Positions 1-5,565 of a stretch of DNA of 7,542 nucleotides are shown in pieces; the stretch's first letter is position 1; the number at the start of each line of letters is the position of its first letter. The notes beneath the pieces were generated by a model. It saw only the letters and a list, made by a program, of their open reading frames with translations, did not search any database and was not told the DNA's origin. The translations under genes were made by a program, and so were the position numbers. Source of the stretch: an uncultured Rhizobiaceae group bacterium (GTDB lineage Bacteria; Pseudomonadota; Alphaproteobacteria; Rhizobiales; Rhizobiaceae); NCBI GenBank assembly GCA_938009335.1, contig CALLHT010000193.1, positions 1 to 7,542 on the forward strand, read 5' to 3'.

Positions 1-1
1 A

Positions 2-601
2 TTCCTCGGCACACTGGCGGCACTTGGCCTTTCGCGCCCGGAAATGCCCTACCGCTCTGCCATCACAAGCCTGCTGATTTCGCCGATGATTGTGCCGCTC
101 GTCATCACAGCAACCGGCATGTTCTTCTTTTATGGCGGCACAATGCAAGGTGTAATCCCGGGCTATCCAGATGGTTTAGCAAAAACCTATTTGGGTCTTG
201 TTCTCGCACACACAACCTTGGGTGTTCCTTTCGTGATCATCACCGTAACCGCTACCCTTTCCGGCTTTGACCGCTCACTTATTCGCGCGTCCCAAAGTAT
301 GGGCGCCAATGGCTTCACAACCTTCTTCAAAGTGATCATGCCACTCATTTTACCGGGCATGATTTCCGGCGCGCTGTTCGCCTTCATTACATCACTGGAT
401 GAAGTGGTGGCAGTTATCTTCATGGCAGACGTTGATCAACGCACAATCCCGCGTCAGATGTTCTCTGGTTTACGCGAACAGATTAGCCCGACCATTCTTG
501 CGGTCGCAACGATCCTTGTGCTGATGTCGATTATGCTTCTCACAACTGTAGAACTATTGCGCCGACGTTCTGAAAAACTCCGTGGCCTTTCACCTGGATA
601 A
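2..601 (+). CDS. ABC transporter inner-membrane permease, PotC/YdcV type (5' end missing)
   Basis: This is the C-terminal 199 residues of an inner-membrane permease of the binding-protein-dependent transport family (BPD_transp_1), of the kind that imports polyamines or related organic cations. The frame is open from base 2, so the first ATG seen (44) is internal; whole proteins of this type are about 260-290 residues. Four hydrophobic segments are visible at about fragment residues 22-45, 64-86, 115-132 and 164-185. Between the second and third lies the cytoplasmic EAA-type loop that docks on the ATPase, in the diverged form RASQSMGA (95-102) followed by the ILPG turn. The segment SLDEVV before the last loop and the IPRQMFSGLRE stretch are typical of PotC-like subunits. 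The tail is arginine-rich and cytoplasmic. The ATPase, partner permease and binding protein would lie to the left, outside the window. The family call is firm; the substrate is inferred and could equally be an opine or amino-acid derivative. Confidence 0.9.
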   Translation, partial: FLGTLAALGLSRPEMPYRSAITSLLISPMIVPLVITATGMFFFYGGTMQGVIPGYPDGLAKTYLGLVLAHTTLGVPFVIITVTATLSGFDRSLIRASQSMGANGFTTFFKVIMPLILPGMISGALFAFITSLDEVVAVIFMADVDQRTIPRQMFSGLREQISPTILAVATILVLMSIMLLTTVELLRRRSEKLRGLSPG

Positions 602-611
602 AGTCATCTGA

Positions 612-636
612 TATCCTCGGGCTTTACCCGGGGATA
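612..636. repeat. REP-like palindrome (single copy) after the permease gene
   Basis: Two 10-base arms, TATCCTCGGG (612-621) and CCCGGGGATA (627-636), pair completely apart from one G-U, around the 5-base loop CTTTA. The core GGGCTTTACCCGGGG resembles short dispersed palindromes common between genes in Alphaproteobacteria, whose translation gives the recurring peptide RVKPED; that peptide appears here on the minus strand. No T-run follows on either strand, so it is not a classic intrinsic terminator. It may stabilise the 3' end of the permease mRNA or cause partial termination before the Sir2 gene. Its repeat status comes from resemblance; only one copy lies in this window. Confidence 0.55.
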
Positions 637-658
637 AAGAACGGCAAACTGGTTCAGC

Positions 659-1399
659 ATGGCTGACACTCTCAAAGACTTCAAAACACTCATAGACCAA
701 GCTTCAAACATGGTCATTCTAACGGGAGCCGGGATCTCTACTGAATCCGGCGTGCCGGATTTCCGTTCCCCCGGCGGGTTATGGGAGCAATTTCGCATAG
801 TTCAATACGGAGAATACATAGAAAGCGAAGAGGCGCGTATCGAAGACTGGCATCGCCGCTTCTACATGAAAGACCAGATTGGCGCAGTCGATCCCAATGT
901 AGGTCATCGCAAAATCGCGGAGTGGCTAGACGCCGGAAAAGCACAATGCCTGATTACGCAAAACGTGGATGGCTTGCATCAACGCGGCGGCGCACCCTCT
1001 GAAAAGATGATCGAAATTCACGGCAACGCCACAACCGCATCTTGTATTGAGTGTAGCCTATTTCATGAAATGGACGCCTGCCGAACACAGTTTGAAATCA
1101 CCGGTATTGGTCCGCGTTGCACGGCATGCGGTGGTTTAATAAAGGCTGACGTCGTGATGTTCGGTGAAAGCATGCCATCGGATAAAACAAACCGCGCGTT
1201 TGAAATTGCAGAGACAGCCGACCTGTTCATCGCGATTGGCACCTCACTGGTGGTTCAGCCTGCAGCAGTTCTGCCACTTCATGCAAAGCGCAATGGCGCA
1301 AAATTCGCGATCCTGAATCGTGACCCGACAGAACTCGATCGTTTTGCAGATTGTGTGATCAACGCAGAGATTGGCGAAACGCTTGCCGCTTGCGTTTAG
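659..1399 (+). CDS. cobB: NAD-dependent protein deacylase, Sir2/CobB family
   Basis: This 246-residue cytoplasmic sirtuin removes acyl groups, normally acetyl, from lysines of target proteins. It uses NAD and releases nicotinamide and O-acyl-ADP-ribose; acetyl-CoA synthetase is the classic bacterial target. The NAD-binding GAGIS motif is at residues 23-27, followed by GVPDFRS (31-37). TQNVDGLHQ is at 100-108 and the catalytic base is His121 in the IHGN motif. A structural zinc site of two CxxC pairs is at Cys129/132 and Cys154/157. IGTSLVVQPA then closes the NAD pocket, as expected. Length is normal for short bacterial CobB proteins, with no N-terminal extension. I see none of the Tyr-x-x-Arg pair that marks desuccinylase-type sirtuins in the expected region (WHRRF, 64-68), so plain deacetylation is the likelier activity. 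The ATG at 659 has no clear Shine-Dalgarno sequence, but the next Met (residue 18) would cut into the NAD fold. It lies 57 bp after the permease gene on the same strand, with a hairpin between. Confidence 0.95.
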   Translation: MADTLKDFKTLIDQASNMVILTGAGISTESGVPDFRSPGGLWEQFRIVQYGEYIESEEARIEDWHRRFYMKDQIGAVDPNVGHRKIAEWLDAGKAQCLITQNVDGLHQRGGAPSEKMIEIHGNATTASCIECSLFHEMDACRTQFEITGIGPRCTACGGLIKADVVMFGESMPSDKTNRAFEIAETADLFIAIGTSLVVQPAAVLPLHAKRNGAKFAILNRDPTELDRFADCVINAEIGETLAACV

Positions 1400-1402
1400 C
1401 GG

Positions 1403-1780
1403 TTAGAAGGAACGCCTTTTCAAAAACGGCACAATCAGCAAACACCATCCAAGAATGCCTTGACTATGTGCAGACAGGTTCTGCGGACCTTGAAAGACCA
1501 AGAGTTTCAACGCATCGAGAGGTGAAGCAGGTGGCCAAATCACCCATTGATAAGGTAAGCCTTCGAAGAGCAGATGATAATATTGATAATAGATTTGCGG
1601 CGAGCACCACACAAATATCCAAAACAGGAAAAGTGCGCCTAGTACACGTGCGGGAACAGAAAGACGGGTTAGAACCTTTCTTGCAACCCAAAGCATCAGC
1701 AGAAACAAAACGCTACTGAGAAATACAAGGCCGATTTGGCCGGGCACTGTGAGGCCGAAAAACGAATCTTGGCTATACAT
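1403..1780 (-). CDS. Small membrane protein of unknown function
   Basis: This 125-residue protein is not recognised with confidence. The sequence suggests three membrane segments, at about residues 14-33, 42-60 and 105-120, with basic residues after the first (ARKVLTR) and at the C terminus (LKRRS). Between the second and third segments is an aromatic, polar stretch with YYQYYHLLFEGLPYQW, a PPASPLD turn and FQGPQNLSAHSQG. It looks constrained rather than random, which favours this strand over the opposing open frame. I chose the ATG at 1780; an in-frame TTG at 1795 would add five residues, and an in-frame stop lies at 1814-1816. Neither start has a good ribosome site. A TACAAT hexamer (minus strand, 1800-1795) could be a -10 box giving a nearly leaderless mRNA, but no matching -35 is seen. 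It begins beyond the DM13 terminator, so it is probably its own transcript, and it converges on the Sir2 gene with 3 bp between stop codons. Confidence 0.7.
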   Translation of the reverse strand: MYSQDSFFGLTVPGQIGLVFLSSVLFLLMLWVARKVLTRLSVPARVLGALFLFWIFVWCSPQIYYQYYHLLFEGLPYQWVIWPPASPLDALKLLVFQGPQNLSAHSQGILGWCLLIVPFLKRRSF

Positions 1781-1828
1781 AGCAATGCAATCCAATTGTA
1801 GACTGAATTCGTATCACGATCTGATCAT

Positions 1829-1855
1829 AAAAAAACCGCCAACGAGGGCGGTTTT
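1829..1855 (-). terminator. Rho-independent terminator of the DM13 (and GST) transcript
   Basis: Read on the minus strand, AAAACCGCC (1855-1847) pairs perfectly with GGCGGTTTT (1840-1832) around a 6-base loop. The uridine tract continues to 1829, giving seven in a row. It lies 39 bases past the DM13 stop codon. The plus-strand reading also has a TTTTCTTATTGTTTTT tail, so the element may work in both directions, although no nearby plus-strand gene needs it. Confidence 0.9.
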
Positions 1856-1864
1856 CTTATTGTT

Positions 1865-1883
1865 TTTGGGGAGGAGTCCCAAA
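1865..1883 (-). other. Second short hairpin in the DM13 3' untranslated region
   Basis: TTTGGG (1865-1870) and CCCAAA (1878-1883) form a 6-bp inverted repeat with a 7-base loop, closable by one more G-U pair. It lies between the DM13 stop codon and the terminator, so the message probably ends in two tandem stem-loops. This may add 3' stability; no function is shown. Confidence 0.45.
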
Positions 1884-1893
1884 GAATGGTTGG

Positions 1894-2304
1894 TTATTTC
1901 AGTTTCGCAACCGCGAGGATCACACTGAACTTTTCACAATATACGTAGACTTCGTTGTACTTGTCGGTATCAATTCCTGCTGGAACAACAAAGGTTGAAG
2001 CACCTTTCTTTTTTGTCAGCTTGTTATGGATTTTAGAGCCCTTGGCATACTGCTCGCCGTTACCAAAGCCGATCTTGATGTCCGGTGGATTCTTGTTTGT
2101 AGGATCGAATACAAAGTTATCAGACAAAACAACCTTGGTCTTGCCGTCCTTCTTCTTCACCTTCACGGTGCCAGATGCCTGATAACCTTTACGGCCAGAG
2201 AAAGTGCCCTTGCGAGCGCCTGCAAGCGCCGGTGTAGCACCAAAAGCAACGGTTGAAGCAGCAGCAAGTGCAAGACCACCAAATTGACGACGTGTAACGT
2301 TCAT
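1894..2304 (-). CDS. Tat-exported DM13-domain protein
   Basis: This 136-residue protein is predicted to be exported folded by the twin-arginine pathway. The N terminus reads TRRQFGG (residues 4-10), followed by an alanine-rich hydrophobic stretch and an Ala-x-Ala type cleavage site near residue 28. The rest (about 31-135) matches the DM13 pattern: GTF at the start, SGTVKV (44-49), a VLSDNF strand (59-64), a lysine-rich middle, then the hallmark VPAGIDTDKYNEVYVYCEKFSV (start residue 107) with the family's conserved cysteine at 123. That is the only cysteine in the protein. DM13 domains have been proposed to act in redox or electron transfer, in animals beside DOMON domains; the ligand is unknown. 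I set the start at 2304 because AAGGA (minus strand, 2316-2312) is seven bases upstream and the signal peptide then begins at once. The frame is open further, to 2457, but that extension would bury the Tat motif and overlap the GST gene. It lies 130 bp after the GST gene on the same strand. Confidence 0.88.
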   Translation of the reverse strand: MNVTRRQFGGLALAAASTVAFGATPALAGARKGTFSGRKGYQASGTVKVKKKDGKTKVVLSDNFVFDPTNKNPPDIKIGFGNGEQYAKGSKIHNKLTKKKGASTFVVPAGIDTDKYNEVYVYCEKFSVILAVAKLK

Positions 2305-2311
2305 GGAGATT

Positions 2312-2316
2312 TCCTT
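2312..2316 (-). promoter_or_regulatory. Ribosome binding site that fixes the DM13 start
   Basis: AAGGA on the minus strand, seven bases before the ATG at 2304. It supports the short form with an exposed Tat signal over longer in-frame starts up to 2457. Confidence 0.75.
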
Positions 2317-2405
2317 TAAACAATAATCGAATACCTTGTTCAGATAACATACGTATTTATTCGCTTTTGGCATGTAACATAAATACACATCGAGTTGAGC
2401 GGTTT

Positions 2406-2421
2406 CGTGATTAGCGTCACG
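2406..2421. promoter_or_regulatory. Inverted repeat between the GST and DM13 genes
   Basis: CGTGA (2406-2410) and TCACG (2417-2421) are perfect 5-base arms with a 6-base spacer, 13 bases past the GST stop codon. The size and spacing suit a dimeric regulator site or a weak hairpin. No T-run follows on the minus strand, so termination is unlikely. I could not find a convincing promoter for DM13 between here and 2305, so read-through from the GST gene remains possible. Confidence 0.3.
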
Positions 2422-2434
2422 GGAGTGTGTAAAA

Positions 2435-3091
2435 TCACTTGCCAAAGGGTATGCCATCCTCGCCGCTTTTCCATTGAGGATATTTCATCATGATTCCCTT
2501 GAAACGTTCACTTTCAAGAAATGCTTCGAGCCACCGGATGACATTACTCCACTCATCTGCCCAAAACCAATCACGGTCTACATGCGCGAACTGGCGAACA
2601 AAGGGAAGGATTGCAGCGTCAGCAAACGAGAAACGATCTCCAAACAAGAAGGATTGCCCATCCAGCATTTTGTCGAGTTTCTGCATGAATGCTGCGCCTA
2701 ACTCGCGCTGTTCTTCACGGGTTATGTCTTCGTAGCGGTTTGGATACTTATATCGATCGAGCGCCGATTTAAATGGCCCGTCACTTTCCGCTACCAATTC
2801 ATCTATCCGGATGAGGGTATCTTCCGTATAGTCGCGTAGTCCTTCAGGGTCATTCTGGCTCAAAGCCCAACGCATGATGTCGTAGCTTTCATCGATCACC
2901 GCCCCATCAGACAACACCAGTACCGGAACAGTTGCCTTAGGGCTTGCTGCAATCATTTCTGCGGGTTTCTCTCTAAGAACAACTTCCCGCAACTCCACTT
3001 GCTGCTTGCTGGATGCAAGGCCCAATCTTGCGCGCATGGCATAAGGGCATCGACGAAAAGAATAAAGTACAGGTGATTCGAAAGTCGGCAT
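2435..3091 (-). CDS. Glutathione S-transferase-like protein
   Basis: This 218-residue cytoplasmic protein has the two-domain GST layout. The N-terminal thioredoxin-like half carries SFRRCPYAMRARL (residues 11-23), a cysteine-type active-site motif with Cys15, then TVPVL (55-59) with the cis-proline that contacts glutathione, and DESYDIMRW (67-75), the glutathione gamma-glutamyl binding segment. The C-terminal helical half contains GDRFSFADAAILPFVRQF, the conserved capping-box helix of GSTs. A cysteine at the active site suggests omega- or beta-like chemistry, such as thiol transfer or dehalogenase-like reactions, rather than classical conjugation; the substrate cannot be read from sequence. 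I chose the ATG at 3091, with AAGGA ten bases upstream (3106-3102). An in-frame TTG at 3118 would add nine residues before the usual N terminus. It is divergent from the coiled-coil gene and precedes the DM13 gene on the same strand, perhaps in one transcript. Confidence 0.92.
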   Translation of the reverse strand: MPTFESPVLYSFRRCPYAMRARLGLASSKQQVELREVVLREKPAEMIAASPKATVPVLVLSDGAVIDESYDIMRWALSQNDPEGLRDYTEDTLIRIDELVAESDGPFKSALDRYKYPNRYEDITREEQRELGAAFMQKLDKMLDGQSFLFGDRFSFADAAILPFVRQFAHVDRDWFWADEWSNVIRWLEAFLESERFKGIMMKYPQWKSGEDGIPFGK

Positions 3092-3131
3092 GGTTAATAA
3101 TTCCTTAATCCAATGCAAATTTTACTTTTCC

Positions 3132-3144
3132 ACACAATTTGTGT
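3132..3144. promoter_or_regulatory. Perfect 13-bp palindrome in the GST/coiled-coil intergenic region
   Basis: ACACAA-T-TTGTGT is perfectly symmetrical around one central base. It lies between two divergent genes, and its right arm coincides with the best -35 box for the plus strand. This position suits an operator where a dimeric repressor could block one or both promoters. No cognate regulator is identified. Confidence 0.4.
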
Positions 3145-3167
3145 TGCGATTCCACTTGTCATATTCT
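3139..3167 (+). promoter_or_regulatory. Candidate promoter of the coiled-coil gene
   Basis: TTGTGT (3139-3144) and TATTCT (3162-3167) are separated by 17 bases and resemble housekeeping -35 and -10 boxes, with about four matches each. Transcription would begin near 3174, giving a leader of about 65 bases before the preferred start codon. Confidence 0.4.
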
Positions 3168-3239
3168 GAACACGTAAAGTGATTCGCAAGCTGGGGCGGC
3201 GGCCCAAGAATCATGAAACATGAATCAACGGGGGATCTC

Positions 3240-4370
3240 ATGACTTCTAGTGCGGCGTTACAAAAACAGGATTTTGCAGCATCTGTCCAGACAGAGGGCT
3301 TCGATGGCGATCAGATCGTTGCCAATAATGACGTTCATTCCATTCAGATGACAGACAATCAGGTGGAAGCCGTACGATCGCGGATAAAGGCTGCACGCCT
3401 TGAACATTTGATGGCCAGACAACTGGAAACGGATTTAGCAATAGAACTTACTGTTGCGCCGCAGTTAGAAGCAGAAATCATGGCTGCCATGTCGGAAACG
3501 GCAGGACACTGCGAAACTGCAATTGAAACCTTCGCTCCCTACACAAAAGAAATCGAAGAGCAGCACGCTTTCAAAAAGAACCGCGAAGAATGCAGAGCGC
3601 TTGTTTCCACATTCCAAAGTCAAACAGCAGCACTTGGCAACTTGATCGAGAGTTCTGGTGGCCTATTGGCTTTCATCAACAGAATTGAAGCAGAATTCGT
3701 AAGCGCAGATGCCGCGCGTAAAGAGCTAAACGACGCACAGATAGAACTAGAGAATCTTCGCATTTCTAACCGTGAACAGGTAACGCTTGTCGACAAGCAG
3801 ATTAAGAAAATAAACGTTTTAGAAGCGCTACAAGAATCGATGACGCACAATTTTGCGGATGCAAAAGCAACCATCGCAGATCTTGAGACAAAAAATCAGC
3901 GTGCAAATGAACACCTGAGAGAAGCACAAGGCGAAGTTTCCGCACTTTTACAAGCGCATACGGAACTTACAAAAGAAAATAAAGCAGCTACAGCCAATCT
4001 AAGCAACGCCAGCCAAACTATCCGCGCTATGCAGGAGCGTTTGACTGAAAAAGAATTGAAACTTTCAGAAACAAGTGAAAAAATCTCGCTCATATCCCAG
4101 GAAACAGAGATGGAGCGCGACGCATTTTCTGAGCTCAAAAGCAAGTATGAGCGATTAAACGTCAAAAGCCTTGAGTATCAAGGCCAACATCTAAGCCGCA
4201 TTACAGAACTTGAAACCACCGCTCAAGCGCTACAACAAGATTTAGAAACAACTCGGCGCGAGAAAGAAGACCTTGGTTCCGAACTGGATGCTGTTAATAA
4301 GTTGCTGATGCTGCACGGCGAGATGCTGGACGCTCTATCCAATCAAGCAGCTGCGCGAAGCAGACACTAA
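3240..4370 (+). CDS. Long coiled-coil protein, possibly cytoskeletal or scaffold-like
   Basis: I do not recognise a named family in this 376-residue protein. It has no signal peptide or membrane segment and is rich in Glu, Gln, Lys, Ala and Leu. Heptad-like patterns run over about residues 40-105 and, nearly unbroken, about 145-355. A short less regular linker with SSGGLLAF (139-146) lies between. The first 35 residues are polar and look disordered, and the tail ends in AAARSRH. The shape, with a disordered head, a short coil, a linker, a long coil and a short tail, is like the intermediate-filament-like proteins of Alphaproteobacteria such as crescentin. Coiled coils converge in sequence, so this is only an inference; an SMC-like or envelope scaffold role is as possible. 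I prefer the ATG at 3240 because GGGGG (3230-3234) lies five bases upstream. An in-frame ATG at 3213 would add nine residues but has no ribosome site. A terminator follows directly. Confidence 0.85.
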   Translation: MTSSAALQKQDFAASVQTEGFDGDQIVANNDVHSIQMTDNQVEAVRSRIKAARLEHLMARQLETDLAIELTVAPQLEAEIMAAMSETAGHCETAIETFAPYTKEIEEQHAFKKNREECRALVSTFQSQTAALGNLIESSGGLLAFINRIEAEFVSADAARKELNDAQIELENLRISNREQVTLVDKQIKKINVLEALQESMTHNFADAKATIADLETKNQRANEHLREAQGEVSALLQAHTELTKENKAATANLSNASQTIRAMQERLTEKELKLSETSEKISLISQETEMERDAFSELKSKYERLNVKSLEYQGQHLSRITELETTAQALQQDLETTRREKEDLGSELDAVNKLLMLHGEMLDALSNQAAARSRH

Positions 4371-4374
4371 CCAA

Positions 4375-4405
4375 GTGTATCGGCCATTTGGCCTGACACC
4401 GTTTT
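4375..4405 (+). terminator. Terminator of the coiled-coil gene
   Basis: GTGT (4375-4378) pairs with ACAC (4396-4399) and GGCC (4382-4385) pairs with GGCC (4390-4393), with a small internal loop between the two stems and an ATTT hairpin loop. The tract TTTT begins at 4402. It starts four bases after the coiled-coil stop codon, and its T-run overlaps the stop codon of the convergent trhO gene. It is less perfect than the terminator near 1840, but the position is right. Confidence 0.5.
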
Positions 4406-5381
4406 ATTGCTGATTTGAGCGTCTGGAGTGTTCTTCTTTTTCCAGGCGCTTTTTCTCTTTCTGAGCTAATTGATCAGCAGCAATGTGCTCCTCGCCCCGG
4501 GCTTTCGCCAACTCAATCTGACGCTGACGTTCTGCAAATCTTGAGCGCTGTTCCTCACTCATTGTATCATGGCAATGCGGACAAGAAATTCCCGGAGCGT
4601 ATTTTTCTGATGTCTTGTCATCCTCTGTAATTGGAAAACGGCATGCATGACATAGGTCATAAGGCCCCTGCTTTAGGCCATGGCCAACGCTAACCCTTTG
4701 ATCAAAGACGAAACACTCTCCGTCCCAAAGGCTCTCGGACTCAGGTACATTTTCCAGGTATTTGAGAATGCCGCCATCAAGGTGATAAACATTTTCAAAT
4801 CCGCGTTCTTTCAGCAAGGAAGTGGATTTCTCACACCGGATTCCGCCAGTGCAAAACATTGCAATCTTTGCATCTTTTGGAAGGCCTTCTTGCGCGTCCA
4901 GCCAATCCGGGAACTCACGAAAACTGTTCGTCTCCGGATTTACTGCGTTCTTGAATGTACCAATCGCAACTTCGTAATCGTTACGGGTATCAATAACAGT
5001 GACTTCGGGATCACTGATAAAATCATTCCACTTTTCTGCAGGCACATATTCACCCACTGCCTTCGTCGGGCTAACGCCTTCTACACCAAGCGTTACAATT
5101 TCTTTCTTTAAACGCACTTTCATGCGGTAAAACGGATTCTCATCAGCCCAGCTTTCTTTGTGCTCCAGGTCAGCGAGGCGCGCATCCTCTTTTATGAACG
5201 CCAACAACGCGCGCAATCCATGCTCGGGGCCGGAAACGGTTCCATTGATGCCTTCGCTCGCGAGTAGAATTGTCCCCATCACCGAGTTGCTCACCGCAAC
5301 CTCTTCGATCAGCACTTTCTTTTCTTCAAAATCAGGAAGGGAAACAAACTTATAAAAAGCTGCAACCAAATATTGGGCCAT
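4404..5381 (-). CDS. trhO: tRNA uridine(34) hydroxylase, rhodanese-type (TrhO/YceA)
   Basis: This 325-residue cytoplasmic enzyme carries out the oxygen-dependent hydroxylation of uridine 34 in the tRNA wobble position, giving 5-hydroxyuridine, the first step towards cmo5U/mcmo5U. The N-terminal ferredoxin-like domain (about 1-95) holds the family signature ASEGINGTVSG (41-51). A rhodanese domain follows (about 110-215) with VIDTRNDYE (129-137) and the active-site loop CTGGIRCEKS (177-186), whose Cys177 is the expected catalytic residue; Cys183 is also conserved in the family. The C-terminal part has a zinc-finger-like pair of CxxC motifs, Cys244/247 and Cys267/270, and then the usual charged tail, rich in Glu, Lys and Arg. 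Length is normal. The ATG at 5381 has GGAAAA (5392-5387) upstream and the standard N terminus MAQYLVAAFYKF. It is divergent from the Lrp gene and converges on the coiled-coil gene with 33 bp between stop codons. Confidence 0.95.
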   Translation of the reverse strand: MAQYLVAAFYKFVSLPDFEEKKVLIEEVAVSNSVMGTILLASEGINGTVSGPEHGLRALLAFIKEDARLADLEHKESWADENPFYRMKVRLKKEIVTLGVEGVSPTKAVGEYVPAEKWNDFISDPEVTVIDTRNDYEVAIGTFKNAVNPETNSFREFPDWLDAQEGLPKDAKIAMFCTGGIRCEKSTSLLKERGFENVYHLDGGILKYLENVPESESLWDGECFVFDQRVSVGHGLKQGPYDLCHACRFPITEDDKTSEKYAPGISCPHCHDTMSEEQRSRFAERQRQIELAKARGEEHIAADQLAQKEKKRLEKEEHSRRSNQQ

Positions 5382-5490
5382 CGGTCTTTTCCGTGAAAAT
5401 TTCTTCCAAACTCATACCGACTAAGCGCACGAAAAAAAAGAGGAGAGTTCTATTGGTGTTTGAACATGCTAGGCGCAGGATCACCTAAAA

Positions 5491-5505
5491 TAGATAGAAA
5501 TCCTA
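5491..5505. promoter_or_regulatory. Candidate Lrp box 1 upstream of the Lrp-family gene
   Basis: TAGATAGAAATCCTA has the inverted TAG...CTA ends of the E. coli Lrp consensus YAGHAWATTWTDCTR and agrees with it at 10 of 15 positions by my count. It begins with the same TAGATA as box 2, exactly 31 bp upstream of it. An overlapping inverted repeat, TAGAAA (5495-5500) and TTTCTA (5512-5517), lies in the gap. Binding is inferred. Confidence 0.45.
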
Positions 5506-5521
5506 TCCAGGTTTCTAATCA

Positions 5522-5536
5522 TAGATAAATCATCTA
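5522..5536. promoter_or_regulatory. Candidate Lrp box 2 upstream of the Lrp-family gene
   Basis: TAGAT-AAATC-ATCTA is a 15-bp inverted repeat matching the E. coli Lrp consensus at 11 of 15 positions by my count. It ends 29 bases before the start codon. A weak promoter-like pair, TTTCTA (5512-5517) and TACAAA (5535-5540) with a 17-base spacer, would put this box across the -10 region, as expected for self-repression. The promoter itself is tentative. Confidence 0.5.
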
Positions 5537-5565
5537 CAAATTGATTGATCAAAAGGAATCGATGA

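Noticed and set aside
1351..1719. 122-residue open frame on the plus strand overlapping the Sir2 end and the membrane-protein gene
   Set aside because: Its composition is that of a shadow frame, with no domain or ribosome site. The minus-strand frame has clear membrane segments and a plausible conserved core.
1886..1948. 20-codon plus-strand frame after a GGGGAGGAG ribosome-site-like string
   Set aside because: It is antisense to the DM13 end, has no promoter, and the GGGGAGGAG string is part of the hairpin region downstream of DM13; too short to support.
2305..2457. 51-residue N-terminal extension of the DM13 frame
   Set aside because: It would overlap the GST gene and bury the Tat motif; the start at 2304 has a good ribosome site.
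3620..4165. Serine-rich minus-strand frames opposite the coiled-coil gene
   Set aside because: Serine- and leucine-rich frames are the expected complement of Glu/Ala/Lys codons; no independent support.
4680..5111. 143-residue plus-strand frame opposite trhO
   Set aside because: It is antisense to a gene with complete family motifs and has no recognisable features of its own.
5350..5415. 21-codon minus-strand frame overlapping the trhO start out of frame, as a possible leader peptide
   Set aside because: No ribosome site precedes its ATG and there is no pattern of regulatory codons or alternative hairpins.
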